NCBI GenBank assembly: GCA_038211295.1
Contig: JBBQVS010000092.1
Location: 1-15,197 of the forward strand
Length of the DNA: 15,197 nt
DNA from: JBBQVS01 sp038211295
GTDB lineage: Bacteria > Chloroflexota > Ktedonobacteria > Ktedonobacterales > Ktedonobacteraceae
Direction of reading: 5' to 3'
The notes beneath the pieces are model-generated. The model saw only the letters and a list, made by a program, of their open reading frames with translations. It searched no databases and had not been told where the DNA came from. Positions 6,339 through 12,933 of this stretch are shown piece by piece. The position numbers and the translations under genes were made by a program. Within the stretch, counting starts at the first letter, position 1; the number at the start of each line of letters is the position of its first letter.

Positions 6339-7187
6339 CTACTTGGCAGTAACCTCTTCCTCGACGCCAGGGACTTCCCCTTCTACTTTTGGCTCTTCTG
6401 GAATGAAGAGTTTGATACGGCGGAATGACTCTGCATACTGCATGTCGAGACCCTGCTTCTCTTTTGCCTCTTTCGCTGTATCGGCCGCCCGCTCTTTTAC
6501 GCGTTTGGGAATGTCAGAGTCGGGCGAGAACTGGGTGGCATGGCGAAGAAGTCCCTGCCCCTTCAGATCGATGGTCTCGGTTACATCAACATACGTGTTT
6601 GTACCGATTGAAAAGAACATGTACAGTTCGTGAACCTTGTACGGTTGCAGACCCTGTGCGAGCAGGTCACGGAAAGAGCGTGGGTTGCCTACAAAAGGGT
6701 AGAGCGCATCGAGTACCGCGTTCCCGGTCGCGCGATGATCGGAGTGATTGAGAAAGCCTGTATCATTGGGCTTCTCGTTGGGGTCAGGCGCATAAATATG
6801 CGTTGTTGGATCATGCGTGATAATGACGCGTGGGCGATACTGGCGTATCAAGCGCACAAGTTCGTGGCGGGTCGCGTCATTATTTTGTAAGTGTCCGTCA
6901 GGAAGGCGCAAGAACTCAACGGCCTTGACGCCAAGTGTTTCAGCGGCGGCTCGTTGCTCATGTTCGCGTGTAAGCATTAGTTCGGTGTCAATCATACTTG
7001 GAACTTCGCTACCCTCTATGCCGTCCGTCATGACAACCCAGACAACTTTTTTTCCTTGTTTGGCCCAGAGCGCACTGGTCGCGCCCGCGCCAAAATCGTC
7101 ATCATCTGGATGTGCGCCAATAACCATTGCCTCAAAATCGGGCGTCGTTATCACTGGAACCGCGCCCAGTGCTGTTCTATCTCCCAT
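6339..7187 (-). CDS. PIG-L/LmbE family deacetylase
   Basis: The 282-residue cytoplasmic protein carries the family's metal-binding motif AHPDDDDFGAG (A25-G35, with H26, D28 and D29), TDG at about 54-56, and NHSDHRATG (about 147-155, with H148, D150 and H151), the second metal and catalytic region. Family members remove acetyl groups from GlcNAc-type substrates, as in mycothiol or bacillithiol synthesis (MshB/BshB), GPI precursors or antibiotic sugars; the substrate cannot be told here. There is no signal peptide. The C-terminal 60 residues are charged, with an acidic tail (PKVEGEVPGVEEEVTAK) that looks disordered. Start ATG 7187 is preceded by AGAGG with a 5-base gap. A possible promoter on this strand is TTGATT (complement of 7232-7237), a 17-base spacer and TACAAC (complement of 7209-7214). 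Length is normal for the family. No thiol-synthesis partner gene lies nearby. Confidence 0.88.
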   Translation of the reverse strand: MGDRTALGAVPVITTPDFEAMVIGAHPDDDDFGAGATSALWAKQGKKVVWVVMTDGIEGSEVPSMIDTELMLTREHEQRAAAETLGVKAVEFLRLPDGHLQNNDATRHELVRLIRQYRPRVIITHDPTTHIYAPDPNEKPNDTGFLNHSDHRATGNAVLDALYPFVGNPRSFRDLLAQGLQPYKVHELYMFFSIGTNTYVDVTETIDLKGQGLLRHATQFSPDSDIPKRVKERAADTAKEAKEKQGLDMQYAESFRRIKLFIPEEPKVEGEVPGVEEEVTAK

Positions 7188-7269
7188 AAAAACCTCTCTA
7201 CAATAGCTGTTGTACGGTCTTCGTTATCAAAAATCAAGCACTCTGTGAAGTGTTGAAATAGCTGTCTAC

Positions 7270-8034
7270 TTAGTGTAACAAGAGAACATACTCAAATGCT
7301 TCCATAATTTCGTGCGCCGTCACAACACGTCCCGCCAGACTCTCCACACCTACCGCACGTTCCTTCAAGCCCTCACGTAACAGTTGCTGCTCTGCCTGAG
7401 TGTGGCCCAGTAAGTACGCCAGTAGCTCGGTGTCCCACCGCAAAAGCACACCCGCTTGCAGCAACGTTCCACTACGTCGTCGAATCATATCAAGCCCCAC
7501 AACTTTGCGCGTACTTACCGCAACCTCGTATGGCGATAGCGTACCATAGCACGCACGCTGCATCAGCCGCTCATATGTTTGTGTCTCAGGCTGCTTCAGC
7601 AAAGCTCTTTGAGCATGGGCCATCTGTATCGATACAACTTGTGTGTTTATACGTAAGTGTTGTAGTGCAGTAACCCACGCTTCACCAAACCAGCGATACG
7701 ACTCTACCACATCTGCGAGGATGAGCGGGTGGCCTGCGGGCAGGAACACGTCAAGGCTGAGGAGGTGTGGCCCAACCAGCACCGCAGTTCCCCCCGCGCG
7801 TCGATGATACAGTGGTATCGTTAGTTCCGCCTGTATCGCTGCTGGATTGAGTACCGCAAGCTTCTGCGAAAAGCCCAGCACGAGGCCAGTTGGTTCTGCC
7901 ATTGACCAGTAAAGCGTTGGCTGAACCTCGTGACCCGCGAGCAGAGCCTCGCTTTGCTCGATATGGTGCTGTTGATCGGCAACCGTGAGCGGGTATATTT
8001 CCCACGCGTACTGGCTAGTCGCCGAGGGCTGCAT
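7270..8034 (-). CDS. Lipoate-protein ligase A / octanoyltransferase family protein
   Basis: The 254-residue protein has the BPL/LplA fold signatures: LYWSMAEPTGLVLGFSQK (41-58), the binding loop RRAGGTAV (78-85) followed by LLSLDVFLPAG, ACYGTLSPYEVAV (161-173), and the lysine motif RKVVGLDMIRRRSG (K177), then LLQAGVLL. Such enzymes attach lipoate or octanoate to lysines of 2-oxoacid dehydrogenases and GcvH, or transfer octanoyl groups (LipM/LipL type). Which reaction applies is not clear. I chose ATG 8034. The longer frame to TTG 8100 lies wholly inside the MFS gene and has no ribosome site. The start overlaps the end of the MFS gene by 20 bases, so translation is probably coupled. The Shine-Dalgarno match is weak. 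Third gene of the MerR-MFS-ligase operon. Confidence 0.82.
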   Translation of the reverse strand: MQPSATSQYAWEIYPLTVADQQHHIEQSEALLAGHEVQPTLYWSMAEPTGLVLGFSQKLAVLNPAAIQAELTIPLYHRRAGGTAVLVGPHLLSLDVFLPAGHPLILADVVESYRWFGEAWVTALQHLRINTQVVSIQMAHAQRALLKQPETQTYERLMQRACYGTLSPYEVAVSTRKVVGLDMIRRRSGTLLQAGVLLRWDTELLAYLLGHTQAEQQLLREGLKERAVGVESLAGRVVTAHEIMEAFEYVLLLH

Positions 8035-9352
8035 GATATTCTGCTTCTTGTGTAGACTTCGCGTAACTCTTCTCGGCAGGCTTTCGCAGTATCCACCCAA
8101 CTGCGGCAGCGATAAAGCTCAGGGCAGCACCAAGCAGCAGCGAGACAGGCGCACCAAACAGATGTGCGAGACCGCCCGTAAACAGATTGCCAAGCGGCAC
8201 ACTGCCCGCGAAGACCAGTAGGTATACGCTCATCACTCTGCCGCGCAGATGATCGGGCGTCACCGTCTGAAGTGTTGTATTCGCAGTTGCCGAAAACGTA
8301 ATCTGCGCGAAGCCAACTGCCGCTATAAGCACGAGCGATAACACGTAGAGCTGTGAGAGCGCAAACACCGCTTCAAGCACGCAGAAGATAATCGCTCCAA
8401 TGAGCATACTTTGTATATGTGGTCGCTTGTTTCTCCACGCCAACCATAGCGCGGAGACCAACGCGCCAAAGCCTATCGCGGACGTAAGCAAGCCGAAACC
8501 CGCAGGGCCAGTGTGCAACACGTCTGTTGCGAATAGTGGCAGGACAACATTGAAGTTGATGCCGAACAGCGAAACTATGCCAATAACTACAATAATAAGC
8601 AAGACTGAAGGCGTCCTTGCGATATACGACAAGCCTTCACGTAAACTCTGCATGGTGCTTTGCTTTGGTGTTCCTACAACCATAGGTTTTATGTGCATGT
8701 GTAGTTGCTTGATATCGATTAAAGCTAAACTAATAAGTACTGGCACAAAACTAATCGCGTTCAATAAAAACAGTGGTGTAACTCCAAGCCATGCGATCAG
8801 TATGCCGCCAAGACCGGGGCCAACGATACGCGCCATGTTGAAAAGCGAAGAGTTGAGCGCGACAGCATTGGGCAGGTCTTCGCGTCCCACCATTTCTCCA
8901 ACAAATGCCTGCCGTGTTGGCATATCGAGCGCATTTGTGGCACCAAGTATTAACGCCAGCACAAAAATGTGCCAGAGTTGTACCATGCCTGAGAAGACGA
9001 GGAGCCACAGAATGATGGCTTGCACGGTTGCGAAGGATTGGGTGAAAAGGAGCAATTTTCTCTTTGGTACTCTGTCCGCGATGACGCCGCCGAACAGCGA
9101 AAGCAACATCACGGGGAGAAATTGGAGCGCACCCACGACTCCAAGCAACCACGCGCTATGCGTCATTTGTAGCACAAGCCATGCCTGGGCCGTCGTTTGC
9201 ATCCACGTCCCCGTCAGTGAAACCATTTGACCTGTCCAGAAGAGACGGAAGTTACGATGCTGAAGCGCGGAGAATGTGCGAAGAAAGCCTCTGGGGTGTT
9301 CCGCTTCCACAACAGCAGAGGATGATATGGTTTTTTCTGAAAATGTTTTCAT
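8015..9352 (-). CDS. MFS transporter (MFS_3 / EntS-like exporter)
   Basis: This 445-residue polytopic protein has about 12 hydrophobic segments. The N-terminal LQHRNFRLFWTGQMVSLTGT is typical of the transmembrane-secretion-effector (MFS_3) branch. MFS motif A appears as GGVIADRVPKRK (88-99) after helix 2, and AFVGEMVGREDLPNAVALNS (149-168) matches the helix 4-5 region. These proteins export small molecules such as drugs, siderophores or macrolides using the proton gradient. The upstream gene is a MerR regulator 41 bases away on the same strand, an arrangement known from drug-efflux loci such as bltR-blt. No Shine-Dalgarno precedes ATG 9352; the leader is pyrimidine-rich (complement of 9353-9362), so translation may depend on coupling to the MerR gene. 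The first 30 residues are hydrophilic and cytoplasmic. The substrate is unknown. Confidence 0.9.
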   Translation of the reverse strand: MKTFSEKTISSSAVVEAEHPRGFLRTFSALQHRNFRLFWTGQMVSLTGTWMQTTAQAWLVLQMTHSAWLLGVVGALQFLPVMLLSLFGGVIADRVPKRKLLLFTQSFATVQAIILWLLVFSGMVQLWHIFVLALILGATNALDMPTRQAFVGEMVGREDLPNAVALNSSLFNMARIVGPGLGGILIAWLGVTPLFLLNAISFVPVLISLALIDIKQLHMHIKPMVVGTPKQSTMQSLREGLSYIARTPSVLLIIVVIGIVSLFGINFNVVLPLFATDVLHTGPAGFGLLTSAIGFGALVSALWLAWRNKRPHIQSMLIGAIIFCVLEAVFALSQLYVLSLVLIAAVGFAQITFSATANTTLQTVTPDHLRGRVMSVYLLVFAGSVPLGNLFTGGLAHLFGAPVSLLLGAALSFIAAAVGWILRKPAEKSYAKSTQEAEYHAALGD

Positions 9353-9393
9353 AGGAAGAAGTCCGTTTCAAGGGTAAAAGAATGCTATAGAAT

Positions 9394-9879
9394 TTATAGC
9401 TGTTCTTCATTGCGTAGGAGCGTGCGCTTTGTTTCATGCCGTTCTAATTTAACACGCAATGCGGTTCGCATCTGTTCCAGCGCACTAATTTTTTCATCTA
9501 TAAGTAATAATTGTCCGCGAATCAGGTTATCGGATCGCTCCAGTTGCGCTATTTTCGCGGAAACCTCTGTCTCCTGATTGTATGCAACTTTGATTTGCTC
9601 ACGTTCCTCTTCGGCAAGCAGCAATTCGCGGATGTCTGTTAGCGAGAAACCAAGTAGATCGCGCAATTCTTTGATACGCCCAAGGCGTTGTACATCTTCT
9701 TCGCTATAGCGTCGGTAGTTCCCCTCTGTGCGACCTGTAGGGAAGAGTAAGCCCACCTCCTCATAGTAGCGTAGAGTGCGTTTTGTCATGCCGGTGCGCG
9801 TCGCCACCTGCTCAATCGTCAGAGTTTGTTGCTGTATCTGTTCCTCGTTAAGAGAGGCATACTCGTCGGTAGCGAACAT
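9394..9879 (-). CDS. MerR family transcriptional regulator
   Basis: From ATG 9879 the protein has 161 residues. The winged helix-turn-helix is LTIEQVATRTGMTKRTLRYY (20-39), followed by EEVGLLFP and GNYRRYSEEDVQRLGRIKEL. A long coiled coil covers about 95-150 and ends in a charged tail. There are no cysteines, so it is not a metal- or redox-sensing MerR, and there is no large effector domain. I preferred ATG 9879 to ATG 9897 because GGGAAGGGAA lies just before 9879 and nothing comparable precedes 9897. It is the first gene of the operon and most likely regulates itself and the exporter through the dyad at 9942-9967. MerR activators typically untwist an over-long promoter spacer when ligand binds. 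Confidence 0.9.
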   Translation of the reverse strand: MFATDEYASLNEEQIQQQTLTIEQVATRTGMTKRTLRYYEEVGLLFPTGRTEGNYRRYSEEDVQRLGRIKELRDLLGFSLTDIRELLLAEEEREQIKVAYNQETEVSAKIAQLERSDNLIRGQLLLIDEKISALEQMRTALRVKLERHETKRTLLRNEEQL

Positions 9880-9932
9880 AGAGTTCCCTTCCCTCATCAG
9901 CAGGTGATGTTTCTGAAAAAGAGTCTATACAG

Positions 9933-9967
9933 AGTATAACATAACCTTAACGTTTACGTCAAGGTTA
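9933..9967 (-). promoter_or_regulatory. MerR operator embedded in the exporter operon promoter
   Basis: On the minus strand TTGACG (complement of 9957-9962) and TATACT (complement of 9933-9938) are separated by 18 bases. An 11-bp inverted repeat with a single mismatch (9942-9952 against 9957-9967, 4-base loop TTTA) overlaps the -35 and most of the spacer. Its half-sites AACCTTAACG and CGTCAAGGTT are of the ACCTTGACG type bound by many MerR proteins. It lies about 55 bases before the MerR start codon, which fits autoregulation. Confidence 0.75.
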
Positions 9968-9987
9968 GAGAACTGCCATAAAATTTG

Positions 9988-10009
9988 TCACACGAAATTG
10001 TGATAAAAT
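9988..10009 (+). promoter_or_regulatory. Possible promoter and small dyad before the HEAT-repeat gene
   Basis: TCACA (9988-9992) and TGTGA (9999-10003) form a 5-bp inverted repeat with a 6-base gap. It runs directly into TAAAAT (10004-10009), a possible -10 with an extended TGA. No good -35 is present. This would serve the plus-strand gene at 10097, back to back with the MerR promoter. Confidence 0.35.
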
Positions 10010-10096
10010 GAGAGGCGTTGAAGCGGGATGATACACGTCTCTCTTCACGCCCTGCTGTTGTGTAGTAAGTATTGCTTGATGCAAGGATGTGTTGAC

Positions 10097-10894
10097 GTGC
10101 ATGACACTCTCTTATCCCTCGTGGAAAGGGCTTTAACAGGTAATCAACGCCCTCTGGAGTTTTACCTGCGTGATCACAGTCGTTTGCCGGGGCCACGCGC
10201 AAACTTAGAGCTAGCGAATGATGTTGGGTCGCTCCTTGCTTCCTCTGTCCCCAAATATCATGAGAACGTCCGAACGCTTGTAACGCAATTTGCGAATGGT
10301 GATCGCAAGAAAGTTCTCAGTAACACGCCGGAAGAGTTTATTATGTTGTGTGGGATTATCTCGTTTGGCACCTGCGCCGCCGCGTATGCGCCCTGGCGCG
10401 AAGAGAGTTTTGAGATGCTTGAGCATTACGCCTGCAGTTCTCAGTGGCGTGTGCGCGAAGGGGTCGCGATAGCTCTTCAGCATCTTGTGACCGCTATTCC
10501 TCACGACACATTGACGCGCCTGGTGAAGCTTGCCACAACGGGAAATTATCTTCAGCAACGGGCCGCCATTGCTACGATTGCTGAGCCGCCGCTTCTCAAC
10601 GATGAAGACTTGCTTCATGCTGCGTTGAAGATACAGCGCATTGTGTTAGACCGTTTTCGTACCGCGCCGCGCCATGATCGCAAGACGGAGGAGCTACGTA
10701 CTCTGCGACGTACACTTGGGTATACCATTAGTGTTGTGACTGTCGCGCACCCTGAGCAAGGCTTCGCGTTAATGCGCGAGTGTGCGAGCTGGAAAGACGC
10801 CGATATTACGTGGATATTGCGCGAAAATTTGAAAAAGAAGCGGCTCGCAAAGTTTTCCGAACACAAAGAAGAACTTGTAAAAATGCTGGCGTAG
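10097..10894 (+). CDS. HEAT-repeat protein of unknown function
   Basis: The product is about 265 residues, all-helical in appearance, with no membrane segment. WRVREGVAIALQHLV (about 117-131) and YLQQRAAIATIAEPP (about 151-165) look like HEAT repeats. The tail ADITWILRENLKKKRLAKF is basic. HEAT proteins are scaffolds for protein or nucleic-acid binding, and some, such as AlkD, recognise alkylated DNA; nothing here proves that. The frame extends up to ATG 10028, but the extra 23 residues are Cys/Leu-rich and unlike the rest. GTG 10097 has AAGGA (10083-10087) with a 9-base gap, so I chose it; ATG 10079 is another option. The next gene starts 187 bases later on the same strand with its own possible promoter. 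Confidence 0.7.
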   Translation: MHDTLLSLVERALTGNQRPLEFYLRDHSRLPGPRANLELANDVGSLLASSVPKYHENVRTLVTQFANGDRKKVLSNTPEEFIMLCGIISFGTCAAAYAPWREESFEMLEHYACSSQWRVREGVAIALQHLVTAIPHDTLTRLVKLATTGNYLQQRAAIATIAEPPLLNDEDLLHAALKIQRIVLDRFRTAPRHDRKTEELRTLRRTLGYTISVVTVAHPEQGFALMRECASWKDADITWILRENLKKKRLAKFSEHKEELVKMLA

Positions 10895-10953
10895 TAGTAT
10901 TACAGTATCATCGCAGAGTGAGTGCCAGAACACTACACGAATTTGGTAGAACG

Positions 10954-10962
10954 TGGTACACT
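10954..10962 (+). promoter_or_regulatory. Possible extended -10 promoter before the methyltransferase gene
   Basis: TGG followed by TACACT (10957-10962), then GATA, closely repeats the TGGTATACTGATA sequence before the AAA ATPase gene at 1331. There is no clear -35. It would give a leader of about 110 bases before ATG 11082. Otherwise I see nothing in 10895-11081. Confidence 0.4.
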
Positions 10963-11081
10963 GATATACGAAATTATCTGTTGTACTTGTGCGCCGTTTC
11001 CTGATACATGTGAACTGTGCGCTCATTTTCCATGTCATCTTGCTGTTTCTTTTACAAGAATGGGCGAGAGAAGTAGTAGGG

Positions 11082-12140
11082 ATGTTACGTTCTTTTTACG
11101 CTATGACGATGCCGGGATTGGAAACACTGGCATTTAGCGAAATCCGCGCGAAAATGCCAGACTCCGAGTTGGTCAAATTCGCGCGTGGAATTGCTCTTTT
11201 CCGTACTGCCACGCCTCCTGGCGAGATGTTACAATTGCGTACCGTTGAAGATGTTTTCATCACAATTGCACATATCACCGGCCTGGGACGTGGGCGCGAT
11301 GCTGTCCGCGTGTTCCATAGTGCGATGCTAAATGTAGAAGATATAAATGGTACGCTCTCCGTGTGGCGTCGCGCCCACAAAGCTATTCAGCCAAAGACAT
11401 GGCGCGTCGTGAGCCAGATGGACGGCCCACACGACTTTCGACGCACGGACGCCGGCGAGTCGGTAAGCGATGCGCTACGCCGCATTATGCCACGCGGTAT
11501 GCGGCTTGTGAAAGATGATGCGGACATCGAGTTCTGGCTTTGGGTTGGTGGCAGTGAAGCTCTTGTCGGTTTGCGTATCAGTGACGCCACGATGCGACAT
11601 CGAACGTACAAACGAGAGCATCTGCCCGCCTCGTTGCGTCCAACCGTCGCGGCGTCGATGGCCTGGCTCGCGCGACCAACGCTGGAAGATATCGTGCTTG
11701 ATCCCTTGTGTGGTGCTGGCACCATTGTTATCGAACGTGCTCTGCTCGCGCCGTATGCCAGAGCAAGCGGGGGCGACATTCGCGCCGACGCTGTAGAAAT
11801 GGCAATGCGCAACGCCCGTGCCGCCCATGTCAAAGCCACTTGGTCGCAATGGGACGCGCGTTCGTTGCCGCTTGAAGATGCAAGTGTGACGCGTATTCTC
11901 ACCAATCTCCCTTTTGGGAAACAGATTGGTACGCATGAGGAAAATATCAAACTGTATACGGCACTCGCGCAAGAGTTCAAGCGTGTCATGTCCAAAAGTG
12001 GCGTGCAGGTTGTCCTTACCAGCGATGATCGTGTATGGGAAGCCGCCCTGCGTGACGCTGGATGGCGCGTCACGAAAAAAGTAGTCATGGTTGTTCTGGG
12101 ACAGCCAGCGAGTATCTTTGTAGCCGAACAGGAAAAATAA
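11082..12140 (+). CDS. THUMP-domain RNA methyltransferase (UPF0020/TrmN-like, guanine-N2 type)
   Basis: From ATG 11082 the protein has 352 residues. It begins MLRSFYAMTMPGLETLAFSE, the usual opening of this family. A THUMP-like RNA-binding region follows (about 15-150), then RISDATMRHRTYKREHLPAS, a conserved linker. The catalytic Rossmann domain has SAM motif I DPLCGAGT (from D207) and motif IV NLPFG (from N275), the N-x-P-F/Y-G form used for methylating an exocyclic amino group of guanine in rRNA or tRNA. The target (RlmL-like G2445 or Trm14/TrmN-like tRNA G6) cannot be decided. The longer frame from 10989 adds 31 residues with a hydrophobic stretch and looks non-coding. AGAGAAG at 11067-11073, 8 bases before 11082, supports the chosen start. 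EF-P follows 88 bases later. Confidence 0.85.
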   Translation: MLRSFYAMTMPGLETLAFSEIRAKMPDSELVKFARGIALFRTATPPGEMLQLRTVEDVFITIAHITGLGRGRDAVRVFHSAMLNVEDINGTLSVWRRAHKAIQPKTWRVVSQMDGPHDFRRTDAGESVSDALRRIMPRGMRLVKDDADIEFWLWVGGSEALVGLRISDATMRHRTYKREHLPASLRPTVAASMAWLARPTLEDIVLDPLCGAGTIVIERALLAPYARASGGDIRADAVEMAMRNARAAHVKATWSQWDARSLPLEDASVTRILTNLPFGKQIGTHEENIKLYTALAQEFKRVMSKSGVQVVLTSDDRVWEAALRDAGWRVTKKVVMVVLGQPASIFVAEQEK

Positions 12141-12228
12141 TAATTCATCGTTTCACTAAATGAAAAAAGCCGTTACGTGTTATAGTTAGTATGTAGATAA
12201 GGTAAGTATACGAAAGGAGACTACTCCA

Positions 12229-12798
12229 TTGGGTAGCGCAACAACCGCCGATTTTCGGAACGGCATGGTTATACGATATAACGGAGAACTCTATACAATC
12301 ACTGAATTTCACCATGTGAGTCCAGGCAACTGGCGTGCGTTCGTCCGTACCAACTTGAAAAGCCTGCGAAATGGTCGCATGATTGAGCAGCGTTTCCGCG
12401 CTGGTGAAGAGATCGACGAGGTACGTGTCGAGCACCAGAACTGGCAGTTCCTCTATGTTGATGGTGCCGAGTATGTCTTTATGAATACAGAGACCTACGA
12501 TCAACAGCCCATTCCTAAAGAGATGCTGGGGGACGCGATCAAATTTCTCAAAGAGCAAGATGAGGTAGAGATGTTGGTTGATGGCGAACGCGTTATCGCT
12601 GTTGTCCTACCAAATTTTCTGGAACTCAAAGTCGAAAGTGCCGAGCCGGGCGTGCGTGGTGATACCGCGAACAACGTTACCAAGCCTGCCACACTGGAGA
12701 CCGGAGTTGTACTTCACGTTCCTCTCTTCATCAATCCCGGCGACAAGATTCGCGTGGATACACGTACCGGCAAATACGTCGAGCGTGTGCGCTCATAG
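12229..12798 (+). CDS. efp: Elongation factor P
   Basis: The 189-residue protein covers all three EF-P domains: the KOW-like N-terminal domain (ADFRNGMVIRYNGELYTITE), a middle OB domain (YVFMNTETYDQQPI) and a C-terminal OB domain ending GDKIRVDTRTGKYVERVRS, the EF-P signature. EF-P binds between the ribosomal P and E sites and relieves stalling at polyproline. The start is TTG 12229, with AAAGGAG (12213-12219) 9 bases before; the only later Met (residue 13) would cut into domain I. At the loop tip the sequence is SPGNWRAF: residue 34, the lysine modified in E. coli, is Asn, with no Arg at 32 (Pro). The tip is therefore probably not modified by the known lysine or arginine enzymes. A weak promoter may lie at 12173-12200 (TTACGT, then AGATAA). 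Confidence 0.95.
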   Translation: MGSATTADFRNGMVIRYNGELYTITEFHHVSPGNWRAFVRTNLKSLRNGRMIEQRFRAGEEIDEVRVEHQNWQFLYVDGAEYVFMNTETYDQQPIPKEMLGDAIKFLKEQDEVEMLVDGERVIAVVLPNFLELKVESAEPGVRGDTANNVTKPATLETGVVLHVPLFINPGDKIRVDTRTGKYVERVRS

Positions 12799-12866
12799 AA
12801 CGTGCAAGGAGAGCGTAAAGAGTAAAAAGAGAGTGTGGCTCTATCACGCGGGACTGTGTATAGTAG

Positions 12867-12887
12867 TGACGGGGCTTGCCCCCGTCA
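12867..12887. terminator. GC-rich hairpin between convergent efp and P450 genes
   Basis: TGACGGGG (12867-12874) pairs with CCCCGTCA (12880-12887) around a 5-base loop, an 8-bp stem. It sits in the 135-base gap between the ends of efp and the P450 gene. No clear T-run follows on either strand, so termination is likely but not certain; a REP-like repeat is the alternative. It is flanked by an imperfect direct repeat, TGGCTCTATCA (12836-12846) and TGGCTCTGTCA (12915-12925). Confidence 0.5.
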
Positions 12888-12933
12888 TGCTTCCCTTGCT
12901 CCATCACGAAAATTTGGCTCTGTCATGTTCTCC

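Noticed and set aside
8098..8100. TTG 8100 as the start of the lipoate-ligase-family gene
   Set aside because: The added 22 residues lie within the MFS coding sequence, look unlike the family N-terminus and have no ribosome site.
8400..9230. Long open frame (276 codons) on the plus strand opposite the MFS gene
   Set aside because: It mirrors the codon bias of the MFS gene, has no ribosome site or recognisable domain, and the minus-strand product is a clear transporter.
9988..10003. TCACA-N6-TGTGA as a CRP binding site
   Set aside because: The half-sites are in the reverse order of the CRP consensus (TGTGA-N6-TCACA) and arms of 5 bp occur easily by chance.
11387..12148. 253-codon minus-strand frame opposite the methyltransferase gene
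   Set aside because: Low-complexity Ser/Arg/Thr-rich translation, no motif; the plus strand carries intact SAM-binding and NLPFG motifs.
12144..12165. Small dyad TTTCA/TGAAA after the methyltransferase gene as a terminator
   Set aside because: The stem is only 5 bp and AT-rich, with no supporting T-run; too weak to call.
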